Of a DNA stretch of 64,000 bases, positions 51,184 through 59,762 are shown one piece after another; position 1 is the stretch's first letter, and every line of letters starts with the position of its first letter. A program made the position numbers and the translations under genes. This stretch comes from Rossellomorea aquimaris TF-12 (lineage in GTDB: Bacteria > Bacillota > Bacilli > Bacillales > Bacillaceae_B). Where the stretch lies: contig NZ_LQXM01000030.1 of NCBI RefSeq assembly GCF_001648555.1, forward strand, positions 124,001-188,000. Reading direction: 5' to 3'. The notes under the pieces are model-generated. The model was given only the letters and a program-made list of their open reading frames with translations. It did not search any database and was not told the DNA's origin.

Positions 51184-52494
51184 TTACAGCTGATTAAACT
51201 TATCTGCATCGAAATTCTGGAACACATTCTTATCATGCATCGGGAATACTTCTCTTCCCACCAGGTGATTGATGATGACTTTGTTTCGGTGAACAGCAAG
51301 TCCTAAATTTGTGGACCCTACACCATGGGAATGAGAGATTCCACTATGGACATAGATTTGGTTAGGGATATTTAAACGCAAGCGATAGTCGGCTTCTACT
51401 TCATATCTGCCCTGGTCATCCCAATTCATATAGGAGCCTAAATTTTCTCGAATAAAGCCAGGTACATTCGGGCGATACCCTGTACCTACAATAACTACTT
51501 CACTTTCATGAGTGAAGTCTTTATCCTGCTGCCACTGATGACATTGAATTTCACACATATCGCCTTTCTGCTCTATCCCTTTCACTTCTGTCAGAACCTG
51601 TAACCCTAAGTTCATATCTTCACCTGAAACGGAATGTTCATAAAGTAAATTATAAATATCCGTTATCGTATGGGAGCTGATCCCTTTGTATAATAAATCT
51701 TGAGTTTTAAAGATTTCATCCTTTTTTTCTTGTGGGAATTGATAGAAATAATTCACATAATCCGGAGAGAATTGCTCTACACTCAGTTTTGATTCTTCCA
51801 TGGACAGGAAGCTCTTCGAACGAGTGATCCACGTTAATTTGTAAGGATGCTCCATTCTCTCTTTTAATAATTCACGGAACGCTTCTGCAGCACTTTGACC
51901 AGACCCGATAACCGTAATCGATTTTGCTTTTCGACAGCGATCTTGATTTTCAAGAAATTTTGACGTATGGAATACGTTTTCTTCTGGAAGACCTTGAAAC
52001 GTTTTTGGCAGTACAGGAATACTTCCTGTTCCTAGCACAAGATTTTTACTATGGTATGTAGCCTGTTCATTCGTATGAACATCTTCAACTGTTACAGTAA
52101 AATAGTTTTCACTTTCATTATAATCCAATTCAACAACCTTTTTTCCAAAACGACAATTGTCCAATTCATTGGCAACCCACTGACAATAATCATTGTATTC
52201 CCTTCTTGGAATATCCAATCGTTGCAGGAAGTAAAAAGGATACAAGCGGTTCTTCTGAGATAAATAATTTAAAAAGCTATATTGATTTGTAGGATCCGCC
52301 AACGTCACTAAGTCCGCCATAAACGGAACCTGCAGCCTTGTCCCTACAATTAACATCCCCTTATGCCAATCAAACTGTGGTTTTTGGTCAAAAAAGACCG
52401 CATCCACCTCACAATTCCCTTCCAATAAAGCCGCAAGACTCAAATTGAAAGGTCCAACCCCAACTCCAATTAAATCATACATTTTGCTAGACAC
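51184..52494 (-). CDS. Lysine/ornithine N-monooxygenase (IucD/SidA family)
   Basis: 436 aa flavoprotein: FAD motif GVGVGPFNLSLAALL, substrate/FAD region QFDWHKGMLIVGTRLQVPFMADLVTL, NADPH motif VIGSGQSAAEAF and C-terminal VGTGYRPNVP. N-hydroxylates the side chain of lysine or ornithine as the first step of hydroxamate siderophore synthesis. No other siderophore gene is adjacent. GTG 52494 fits GGAGG about 10 bases upstream; the open frame extends to 52560. Confidence 0.9.
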   Translation of the reverse strand: MSSKMYDLIGVGVGPFNLSLAALLEGNCEVDAVFFDQKPQFDWHKGMLIVGTRLQVPFMADLVTLADPTNQYSFLNYLSQKNRLYPFYFLQRLDIPRREYNDYCQWVANELDNCRFGKKVVELDYNESENYFTVTVEDVHTNEQATYHSKNLVLGTGSIPVLPKTFQGLPEENVFHTSKFLENQDRCRKAKSITVIGSGQSAAEAFRELLKERMEHPYKLTWITRSKSFLSMEESKLSVEQFSPDYVNYFYQFPQEKKDEIFKTQDLLYKGISSHTITDIYNLLYEHSVSGEDMNLGLQVLTEVKGIEQKGDMCEIQCHQWQQDKDFTHESEVVIVGTGYRPNVPGFIRENLGSYMNWDDQGRYEVEADYRLRLNIPNQIYVHSGISHSHGVGSTNLGLAVHRNKVIINHLVGREVFPMHDKNVFQNFDADKFNQL

Positions 52495-52710
52495 GACAAA
52501 ACTTCCTCCCTTAGTGCTCTTTGTTCTATTATTAGGAGAAAAGAATAAAGTGATACCCATTGTCTCCTATATAAAAGGGTAACGTAACCGGGGATGGATG
52601 TCACGGGTTGTTTGTTTCACACATTGTTTCACGAGTACAATTAAAACTCACCTTTTAAAAAGGATATTAACGCAAAGATTGTTGTTTTATTAAATATTCT
52701 TTACCGATTT

Positions 52711-52980
52711 CTCTGTCAATCAGTATGTGCTAGGTGGCAGATAGCATTCGGCCGCGCCTCCTCATTGCTTAGTTGTGCAAAGAGCAAACAAAGAAAAAGT
52801 ATTTCAACTATACAAGCAAAAATCAATGACTGTACACATTGAAAAAATGATGTTCTCTAAACGTGAAAGGAATTTAGATTCGTCTATATTAAAATACTCC
52901 TGCTTTAGAAAGTGGATTGGAGTGATATCAACCACTTCTCTCTTTTCAAGAGCAACAAAGTTTATGAAAATAGCCTATAA
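52711..52980. repeat. Composite intergenic repeat, locus 4 (both modules decayed)
   Basis: CTCTGTCAATCAGTATGTGC plus ATTCGGCCGCGCCTCCTCA (52711-52767) is a shortened module 1. At 52912-52932 only the two ends of module 2 remain, joined directly (GTGGATTGGAG then TGATATCAAC), with about 105 internal bases gone. The tail GCAACAAAGTTTATGAAAATAGCCT matches loci 1 and 2. Confidence 0.72.
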
Positions 52981-53006
52981 AAAAAAAGCAGGAGCAACTG
53001 CTCCTA
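52981..53006 (-). terminator. Terminator of the feo operon
   Basis: Minus strand AGGAGCA / TGCTCCT followed by GCTTTTTTT. Confidence 0.82.
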
Positions 53007-53032
53007 CTTCTTTATAAAATACGATGCTCGCT

Positions 53033-54436
53033 TTACACCCAACCCATTCCTCTAACAATCGTTGCAACAAGGAAGGTTACTGCAATGGCAATCGCAGTTG
53101 GGATGGCGAAGGATAAAAACGTCCACTTTTTACTCTTTGTTTCTTTATAAATATTTACAAGCGTTGTTCCACAAGGGAAATGGAGCAGGGAGAATAACAT
53201 CATGCTTAACGCCGTTAACCAGGTCCAGCCATGGCTGACGAAAACGGCCTTCAATTCCGTTAAATCATCAAGCTCCAGCATCGCACCTTGTGACAGATAT
53301 GCCATGATCAAAATGGGAACAACAATTTCGTTCGCAGGTAATCCAAGAATGAAAGCGGCCATAATGAACCCATCCATCCCGAGAGCCTGACCAAATGGGT
53401 CAAGGAAATTAACAAAGTACATGAGAACACTAGTGTCACCGATATAAATATTCGCCACAATCCATGTCAGAATCGATGCTGGCGCAGCCACGATGACGGC
53501 TCTTTTTAACACATACCATGATTTATCGATACTAGAACGCAATACAGTGTTCCAAAATTTTGGACGTCTATAGGGAGGAAGCTCTAATGTATATTGAGTT
53601 GGTACCCCTTTTAAGGCTGTTTTGGATAATACCCATGATACCGAGATGGTCACAACGATACCGATCAGCACCATGGACATGACCATCGCAGCTGTAACAA
53701 GTGAAGCTGACGCACCTGCGTATCCTGCCGCCATAAATAGAGAAGCAAGCAAAATCAACGTAGGCCACCGGCCATTACATGGAACAAAGTTATTTGTCAA
53801 AATCGCAAGCATTCTTTCTCTTGGTGATTCGATGATTCTGGTTGACATAATCGCTGCCGCATTACAACCGAATCCCATCGCCATAGTAAGTGACTGTTTT
53901 CCATGTCCACCTGCCTTTTTAAACAGTCGATCCATGTTAAAAGCAACACGAGGTAAGTAACCATAATTCTCTAAAAGTGCAAAAGCAGGAAAGAAAATCG
54001 CCATTGGAGGAAGCATGACACTGATTACCCATCCAGTTCCTCTAAAAAATCCAAGGACCAATACGCCGTGTAGCCAAGCCGGAGCATTCAGTGCATTAAA
54101 TAAAACAGTCAGTTGCCCTTCCATCCAAGCAAATCCTTGGGCCAGCATACTCGAAGGGACATTAGCACCAGCAATCGTCAAATAGAAAACCGCTCCAAGC
54201 ATAGCAAGCATGATTGGGAATCCCCAAATTGGTGACGTTAGCACTTTATCCAGCTTCTCAGAGTGAATTCTATCTTTATTTTTGTAGCTCACGACTTCTT
54301 TACAGATGGATCGACTCGTACTATAAATATTTTCAACAATTTCATCTCGCAGGTTTTCACTCGACATCCCTTTCGCGTGGTTAAGCAGGTACGTTAGGGA
54401 TTGATCACCTTCATGTGGTTGCATTGACCGAGACAT
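53033..54436 (-). CDS. feoB: FeoB membrane half (split FeoB)
   Basis: 467 aa. After a short helical region it contains the FeoB core: two Gate domains (LGFFRGTGWVISVMLPPMAIFFP and LGLPANEIVVPILIMAYL), the GFGCNAAAIMSTR and FVPCNGRWPTLILLA motifs and further helices. Forms the ferrous-iron channel. It lacks the G domain, which is encoded separately just upstream with a 26-base overlap in another frame. Its own strong AAAGGAGGAGGAG before ATG 54436 shows that it is an independent translation unit. Confidence 0.93.
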   Translation of the reverse strand: MSRSMQPHEGDQSLTYLLNHAKGMSSENLRDEIVENIYSTSRSICKEVVSYKNKDRIHSEKLDKVLTSPIWGFPIMLAMLGAVFYLTIAGANVPSSMLAQGFAWMEGQLTVLFNALNAPAWLHGVLVLGFFRGTGWVISVMLPPMAIFFPAFALLENYGYLPRVAFNMDRLFKKAGGHGKQSLTMAMGFGCNAAAIMSTRIIESPRERMLAILTNNFVPCNGRWPTLILLASLFMAAGYAGASASLVTAAMVMSMVLIGIVVTISVSWVLSKTALKGVPTQYTLELPPYRRPKFWNTVLRSSIDKSWYVLKRAVIVAAPASILTWIVANIYIGDTSVLMYFVNFLDPFGQALGMDGFIMAAFILGLPANEIVVPILIMAYLSQGAMLELDDLTELKAVFVSHGWTWLTALSMMLFSLLHFPCGTTLVNIYKETKSKKWTFLSFAIPTAIAIAVTFLVATIVRGMGWV

Positions 54437-55136
54437 TGGATACTCCTCCTCCTTTACTCTCTTTTCTGAAATAATTGTTTAGTGACTCAATAATACTTTC
54501 ATCACCGTCTAATAAACGTAATGCAATCCATCGAATTGGAAAGTCATCCCCGATCATTTGTCTTACCTTCGGTGTCAGCTCTTCTATTTTCGCTTCAATA
54601 TCTTCTGAATAGGTCATTCGATAAGGGTTTGTGGGTACATTCCCCTTAGCCATTTCATCAACCGTATCCAACAACTCTTTAATTCCAGTTTTATTTCTTG
54701 CGGATATTTTCACAACTGGAGCTCCAAGCTTCATACTAAGAGCCTCACTATTTACTTCAATCCCTTTTTTCTTTGCTTCATCCATCAGGTTCAAACAAAC
54801 AATGACCCGATCGGTCATCTCTAATACTTGAAGAGCAAGATTTAAATTCCGTTCAATCGAAGTGGCATCCAAGACCACCAATGTTACCTCCGGCTTTTCA
54901 AATACAATGTAATCACGAGCCACCTCTTCATCAGCAGAATTGGAGTAAAGGGAATACGTTCCCGGTAAGTCTATAATGGTGAATTTTGATTCGTTATGAC
55001 GAAACTCCCCTTCTGCATGAATGACGGTTTTTCCCGGCCAATTTCCTGTATGCTGACGTAAGCCTGTTAATAAGTTAAACAGTGTACTTTTTCCTGTATT
55101 CGGATTTCCGGCTAGAGCTATTCTATATGAACTCAT
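54411..55136 (-). CDS. feoB: FeoB GTPase half (split FeoB)
   Basis: 241 aa. Complete G domain: G1 AGNPNTGKST, G2 region TGNWPGKTV, G3 DLPGTYSLYS, G4 NLMD, followed by the helical GDI-like region (EAKIEELTPKVRQMIGDDFPIRWIALRLLDGDES). It ends where intact FeoB would continue into the membrane part. The start overlaps the FeoA stop by one base. The split is probably natural, because both halves are intact and have ribosome-binding sites. Confidence 0.93.
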   Translation of the reverse strand: MSSYRIALAGNPNTGKSTLFNLLTGLRQHTGNWPGKTVIHAEGEFRHNESKFTIIDLPGTYSLYSNSADEEVARDYIVFEKPEVTLVVLDATSIERNLNLALQVLEMTDRVIVCLNLMDEAKKKGIEVNSEALSMKLGAPVVKISARNKTGIKELLDTVDEMAKGNVPTNPYRMTYSEDIEAKIEELTPKVRQMIGDDFPIRWIALRLLDGDESIIESLNNYFRKESKGGGVSNVSVNATT

Positions 55137-55390
55137 CACTCATCCCCTCCTATCTTTTCCACGATAATTTTCGAGCTTTCCTCTTTTCTTAATGCAATCG
55201 TTGTATCACTCACTCGAAATGCCATCGGATCCCCTAGGGGACTTTTTTGTATTACCTTAAGCTCCGATCCCCTTACAAACCCTAAATCTAGTAATCTTCT
55301 TCTCATCGTACCTTCTAATGATAATGATTTTATAAGAACTTCATCCCCTGGTTTACATTCAGACAGAAGCATGTTTTTTGATTCGGACAT
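55136..55390 (-). CDS. feoA: FeoA ferrous-iron transport accessory protein
   Basis: 84 aa SH3-like domain: LSECKPGDEVLIKSL, GTMRRRLLDLGFVRGSEL, DPMAFRVSDTTIALRKEES. Small cytoplasmic partner of FeoB. First gene of feoA-feoB(G)-feoB(M); GGAGGA precedes the ATG. Confidence 0.95.
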   Translation of the reverse strand: MSESKNMLLSECKPGDEVLIKSLSLEGTMRRRLLDLGFVRGSELKVIQKSPLGDPMAFRVSDTTIALRKEESSKIIVEKIGGDE

Positions 55391-55459
55391 CTTTCATTCC
55401 TCCAGTAAAGTATATTGCCTGTTCCATAAAAAGTTTCCTCGATGCAACTTTATAGTTTC

Positions 55460-55512
55460 ATCATATTCCCCATAGGACCAATTTGTCAAAAAAAGTTTGA
55501 AAATAATTCTTA
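55460..55512 (-). promoter_or_regulatory. feo promoter with candidate Fur box
   Basis: Minus strand TTGACA (55489-55484) - 18 bases - TATGAT (55465-55460). TGAAAATAATTCTTA at 55498-55512 matches 11 of 15 positions of the Fur consensus TGATAATTATTATCA. The next 200 bases up to the divergent permease gene are A/T-rich with nothing else recognised. Confidence 0.68.
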
Positions 55513-55711
55513 CAAAATTGAAAGGTATTTTTTGATTTAGCTCTGTCGTCTTCTCTCAAACATTAATACCAAAGGAAAAATTTCAAACCATTAAAATATA
55601 CATTTAATTAATTGTTCATTTTTAACATTATTGTAAAAAATAAAATTATTTTGTAATTATTGACATAAACTTTTATACTTAAAGAACTAGTTACTGTTAG
55701 GAGTTGTTTTC

Positions 55712-56608
55712 ATGAACAGAGGCAATACCATTACCTTACCTATGCAATTTGTACTTACATGTTTTGGATTATTCCTTTTTAGTGGCGCTGGTTCACTGCT
55801 TGCCTATGATAGCGAATTAGTGATCATGCTGGGTAAATACATTCAAACTTTGAGGGAAATCGTTCAAGATTTTTTTCACCCAACCTCTATTATCATCGAA
55901 ATTGGAGAGCCCTTTGATACCAAGAGCTATCCAATTTATCCACTGTTTTTTCAGTTGTTCGGCTACTCATTTTCCCTTTTACTTCTTGCATTTTTACTCG
56001 CAACCTTTATATCTACCATTCTAAGTTACTTATTTATGTTTCTGCCAAGAAACGTGTACCGTTTCTGCTTTCGGTTGCTGGATTTGTTAGATTCCCTTCC
56101 AGATGTACTCATCATTGTCTTTATCCAGCTTTTCATCATTTGGTTTTTCAAGAAAACTGATATCCTGTTGTTTGACATCTATACGCTAGGTGAAGAAAAA
56201 ATCTATCTTCTTCCTATTATATGTCTTGCTGTCATGCCTATCGCTTTCTTAACCAAGCATTTTTTATTCCAGCTTCGTGAAGAACAAGAAAAACCATACG
56301 TAGAATACTCATTTTCAAAGGGCTTCTCTAAAGCCTATACGATTTGGGTTCACCTGTTTCGGAATGTTTGGATTCACTTTTATTACCACATTAAACCGAT
56401 TTTTCTACTCATGCTGTCAAACCTATTAATTATTGAGATCCTTTTTAATATTCATGGGTTTATGAATATACTCCTTGATGTATCCAGCAATACACCAAGT
56501 GCATTTTTCTTAGGGATGCTGATGATTTACATTCCATTCTTTGTTGTATTTTCAATGGGAGCTGTGTTCTTAAAAAAATGGCTGCCTGACGAGGAGGTTC
56601 GTTCATGA
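55712..56608 (+). CDS. ABC-type (DppB-like) permease, orphan
   Basis: 298 aa, about six membrane segments; the loop EEQEKPYVEYSFSKGFSKAYTIWVHLFRN has the form of a peptide/nickel permease EAA region. GGAGTTG precedes the ATG. It overlaps the next gene by four bases (ATGA). No ATPase or binding protein is encoded nearby, so substrate and even direction are open. Confidence 0.82.
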   Translation: MNRGNTITLPMQFVLTCFGLFLFSGAGSLLAYDSELVIMLGKYIQTLREIVQDFFHPTSIIIEIGEPFDTKSYPIYPLFFQLFGYSFSLLLLAFLLATFISTILSYLFMFLPRNVYRFCFRLLDLLDSLPDVLIIVFIQLFIIWFFKKTDILLFDIYTLGEEKIYLLPIICLAVMPIAFLTKHFLFQLREEQEKPYVEYSFSKGFSKAYTIWVHLFRNVWIHFYYHIKPIFLLMLSNLLIIEILFNIHGFMNILLDVSSNTPSAFFLGMLMIYIPFFVVFSMGAVFLKKWLPDEEVRS

Positions 56609-57639
56609 ATATCTTTCGATCGCTTCGATTTTGGCTGCCCCTAAGCTTTCTGATCATCCTGCTGGCTGCGAGCTTTATAATCTCTGCATTCTATCCTGAG
56701 CTTTTGGAGCAGGGGCCGCCCTATTTAAAAGATGAAGAAACAGGAGAGTTACTTGCTGATCCTCCCTATACACCGTCTGAAATGAAGCCATTGGGGAGCG
56801 ATAAACTGGGGAGAAACCTGTTCTATATCTTGATTGCAGGAGCAAAATACACCCTATTATCAGCTGCTATTATTGCTCTTCTTCGCATGATTGGAGGATT
56901 TGCATTTGGTATTGTGTATGCTTTTCTTCCAAGTTGGAGCAGACAGGTTATCAAAGGAATTGGGGATACATTCAACTTTATCCCACTAGCGATTATTGCC
57001 TTTGTGCTTCTCACTCCTTTACAGCTTGCCTTTCAGTCAGGCGCATTGTTCTCATTTCGTTTTCTCGTCATTGAAATCATCGTGATATCCGTCATCGTCA
57101 TCCCTTCTCTCGGTATGTACATAGGAGAAGAGATAAAGGAATATTTGAAAAATGATTTCATTACCGTTTCCAGGCAAATTGGTGCAAGCAAATTCTATAT
57201 TATTAAAAAGCACTTGCCACCACAGTTCAGCAGAAATGCTCTTGTTATGTTTTCAGAACAGCTTTCGCAAACACTTTATTTACTCATCCAGCTTGGTGTC
57301 CTTTACATTTGTTTAGGTGGACTTAAGATCGTGGAATTTGGCATCATGGAATCGGTACCTGAATACTTTTCTTATACAAATGAATGGGCAGCAACCATGA
57401 GTATTAACCTCCATCAGGTGTTCCTTTATACATGGCTAGCCCTTGCTCCTCTTGGATTCTTTGCTGTATCGATTTTCTGCGTCAATGAAATCACACGGTT
57501 CCTTAAAGAGGTATTGCTCGAGGATACGATTGCTGTTAAAAAGAACAAACAAGAAAACATAGCTCCTTACTCTTCAAAGGAACTTGAAGAACCATTCACT
57601 TTCTCACGTAACGTCCATTCAAAGGAGGGCTTCCATTGA
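56605..57639 (+). CDS. ABC-type (DppC-like) permease, orphan
   Basis: 344 aa. An N-terminal helix and extracytoplasmic segment with MKPLGSDKLGRNLFYILIAGAKYTL, the DppC/OppC hallmark (GTDxxGRD), then the permease helices and an EAA-type loop FITVSRQIGASKFYIIKKHLPPQF. A hydrophilic C-terminal extension of about 40 residues follows. Coupled by ATGA overlaps to both neighbours. Confidence 0.85.
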   Translation: MNIFRSLRFWLPLSFLIILLAASFIISAFYPELLEQGPPYLKDEETGELLADPPYTPSEMKPLGSDKLGRNLFYILIAGAKYTLLSAAIIALLRMIGGFAFGIVYAFLPSWSRQVIKGIGDTFNFIPLAIIAFVLLTPLQLAFQSGALFSFRFLVIEIIVISVIVIPSLGMYIGEEIKEYLKNDFITVSRQIGASKFYIIKKHLPPQFSRNALVMFSEQLSQTLYLLIQLGVLYICLGGLKIVEFGIMESVPEYFSYTNEWAATMSINLHQVFLYTWLALAPLGFFAVSIFCVNEITRFLKEVLLEDTIAVKKNKQENIAPYSSKELEEPFTFSRNVHSKEGFH

Positions 57640-58232
57640 AAATAAAACTAAGCGCTGCCCTTCTTTTTGCTTTCCTATTGTTAACAGGCTGTCGGGTGGA
57701 GATGGCGACGGAACAGGTACATCCTATTCCAAAGCCTACGGGTATAAAAGTTGATATTGCCGGAACCGTTATGCTTCAGGAAAAAGAACTTATTGTTGAA
57801 GGACAAACCAATCTCCCGAAAGATGCCATCATGTATGCTGGAATCAAAGAATATGGAGATCATGAATCATACGCCAGGGTGATCAATGCTAAGGCCGAGG
57901 AATTTGAAGAATATATAGCTGAAGGTACTGGAAAGGTGAATGATGAGGGACAATTTCAAATAAGAATTGATCGCATCAATCCAAAAAAACGATACAAACT
58001 GGAAGTTCTCTTCAACCCAGCCATACAAAAATCAAAAATCCAGGAAATCTACGGAATGACAGGAGAAAATATTAGGACCAACATCGGGTACACAGAATTC
58101 AAACACAACGGAAACTTCGTGAATGGGATGATAAAGGTTGCTCCAATTGTAAACATCGATGACTACAGCGGCAATGGGTTCAAATGGAACTTAACGGACG
58201 TGTTTCAAGGGAAATCCAGACCACTACAATAA
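57636..58232 (+). CDS. Lipoprotein of the orphan permease operon
   Basis: 198 aa. Lipobox LLTGC (Cys19) and no membrane segments afterwards. The body is beta-rich (GTVMLQEKELIVEGQTNLPKDAIMYAGI), like the surface beta-sandwich lipoproteins of Bacillus. No family recognised. It is far too small for a peptide-binding protein, so it does not supply the missing receptor in an obvious way. Last gene of the operon. Confidence 0.78.
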   Translation: MKIKLSAALLFAFLLLTGCRVEMATEQVHPIPKPTGIKVDIAGTVMLQEKELIVEGQTNLPKDAIMYAGIKEYGDHESYARVINAKAEEFEEYIAEGTGKVNDEGQFQIRIDRINPKKRYKLEVLFNPAIQKSKIQEIYGMTGENIRTNIGYTEFKHNGNFVNGMIKVAPIVNIDDYSGNGFKWNLTDVFQGKSRPLQ

Positions 58233-58240
58233 AACATAAA

Positions 58241-58277
58241 AACAGCATCATTCAAACATGAATGATGCTGTTTTTTT
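58241..58277 (+). terminator. Terminator of the orphan permease operon
   Basis: AACAGCATCATTCA / TGAATGATGCTGTT followed by TTTTT. Confidence 0.93.
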
Positions 58278-58287
58278 CTACTATTCT

Positions 58288-58339
58288 ATTGACTTAAGTC
58301 AATGAGACATTTTACTGATGGAGGTACAATACATATAAT
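58288..58339 (+). promoter_or_regulatory. Promoter with FNR/CRP-like palindrome
   Basis: ATTGACTTAAGTCAAT (58288-58303) is a 16-bp perfect palindrome of the form TTGAC-N4-GTCAA. It is followed by TTTACT (58311-58316) - 17 bases - TATAAT (58334-58339). The palindrome centre lies about 50 bases before the predicted start site, an activator-type position. Confidence 0.72.
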
Positions 58340-58368
58340 CTTGATACTGATTTTAAAGGAGGTTCTTA

Positions 58369-59067
58369 ATGAAAACATCATTAATAAACCAAAATATTCA
58401 ACGGTCATCAGCAATCATTGCAGGTGTTTCATTACTCATCATGGCAGTTGCAGCTTTTATATCTTACGGTTATGTTCATCTTTCACTGATGGTAAGTGGA
58501 GATCCTGCTTCAACAGTCCGAAACATCCAAGAATCCTTCTCCTTATTTCAATTAGAAATCGTTGGATGGGTTGTTATCATTCTTTTAGACATTGTTATTT
58601 CATGGGCTTTTTATGTTTATTTAAAGCCTGTGCACGCAGAATACTCCCTATTGGCAGCCTGGCTTCGCCTGATCTATACGTCCATACTCGTTTCTGCTGT
58701 TTCAAATTTAATTACGGCTAGCAGAATCCTCCAAGAAAACACTTTTTCAACTGAAATGCTTGCTTCAAAGATCATGACATCTATAGGAAGTTTTGAATCC
58801 ATTTGGTCAATCGGGTTAATTGTATTTGGCACACATCTAATCTTGATTGGTTACGTCGCGATGAAAGCCACTCATATTCCTAAGTGGATCAGTATTTTAT
58901 TAATAGTAGCTGGAGTCAGCTACATGCTTATTCATGTATTACATGGTTTTCTCCCACAGTTTGATAGCGTAACGACAATATTGAGCATACCGATGATGAT
59001 TGGTGAAGTAGGATTTGGTATCTGGCTATTGCTAAAAGGGGGAAAGGTCAATCCTTACATGGAATGA
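58369..59067 (+). CDS. DUF4386 family membrane protein
   Basis: 232 aa, six hydrophobic segments. DUF4386 proteins share the pattern seen here: AAWLRLIYTSILVSAV, a FESIWSIGLIVFGTHLILIGY segment and KWISILLIVAGVSYM. Function unknown. AGGAGG before the ATG. Its last 13 bases overlap the end of the convergent Crp/Fnr-type gene, and the palindrome in its promoter suggests that regulator controls it. Confidence 0.88.
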   Translation: MKTSLINQNIQRSSAIIAGVSLLIMAVAAFISYGYVHLSLMVSGDPASTVRNIQESFSLFQLEIVGWVVIILLDIVISWAFYVYLKPVHAEYSLLAAWLRLIYTSILVSAVSNLITASRILQENTFSTEMLASKIMTSIGSFESIWSIGLIVFGTHLILIGYVAMKATHIPKWISILLIVAGVSYMLIHVLHGFLPQFDSVTTILSIPMMIGEVGFGIWLLLKGGKVNPYME

Positions 59068-59633
59068 TGCCGTTTTTTAATGCGGCTCAATGACTCTGGA
59101 GTGATACCAAGATAACTGGCAAGCTGATGCTGTGGTACTCTGTTGACTAGGTCCGGCCTCTCTTTCTGTAAATCTTTATATCGATCTTCTGGTTTTGAAG
59201 AGATAAACGCAGCAAAATCATCCTTCATTTTACCCATATCTTCTTCCACCATTTTACGAACCATCCTTTCAAGAAAAGGATTTTCATTATAAAGATTTTG
59301 CTCTACTGTTACATCACCAACGACCATAACACTGTCTTCAAGACAAACCAAAGAATAGTTAGATGCTTTATCAATCGTATGCTGATTAAAAACAGTTACA
59401 CTCTGCTCTTCTGTATAAAAATCCGATGTAATTTCTTTACCTGACTCATCAACAGAAAACTGTCGGACACATCCTTTTAATACAAAGTAACATTTATCAG
59501 GAACCTCACCTTGACGTAATAGAATGCTCCCCTTCTCAAAAGTAGCAACCGGAACATCTGCTGCCACTTTTTCAAGTTCGGGCTCACTTAATTCAGAAAA
59601 GCGTTTCATATAGTTAATAAGGATTTCTTTCAT
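59055..59633 (-). CDS. Crp/Fnr-family regulator
   Basis: 192 aa. Cyclic-nucleotide-binding-type beta-roll (TFEKGSILLRQGEVPDKCYFVLKGCVRQFSVDESGKE), a dimerisation helix and a C-terminal winged helix (VPQHQLASYLGITPESLSRIKKR). No N-terminal iron-sulphur cysteines as in FNR. The convergent DUF4386 gene has a matching palindrome at its promoter. Confidence 0.92.
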   Translation of the reverse strand: MKEILINYMKRFSELSEPELEKVAADVPVATFEKGSILLRQGEVPDKCYFVLKGCVRQFSVDESGKEITSDFYTEEQSVTVFNQHTIDKASNYSLVCLEDSVMVVGDVTVEQNLYNENPFLERMVRKMVEEDMGKMKDDFAAFISSKPEDRYKDLQKERPDLVNRVPQHQLASYLGITPESLSRIKKRHHSM

Positions 59634-59724
59634 ACATTGCCCCCTCTTTAAATATTTGGAATTATCTGTTTTAAAGCTATCATGTAGGGATAAACTGCAT
59701 CAAGACTTTTTTGTCTATCAAATC

Positions 59725-59759
59725 AAAAAAGGAATCCAACTAGTTGGATTCCTTTTTTT
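59725..59759. terminator. Terminator of rlmCD
   Basis: AAAAAAGGAATCCAAC / GTTGGATTCCTTTTTT, nearly a perfect palindrome. Confidence 0.93.
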
Positions 59760-59762
59760 ACA

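Noticed and set aside
53033..55136. feoB as a frameshifted pseudogene
   Set aside because: The second half has its own strong ribosome-binding site and start, and no motif is lost in either half.
58302..58721. 139-codon frame overlapping the start of the DUF4386 gene
   Set aside because: Out of phase with a gene that has a good promoter, AGGAGG site and family match.
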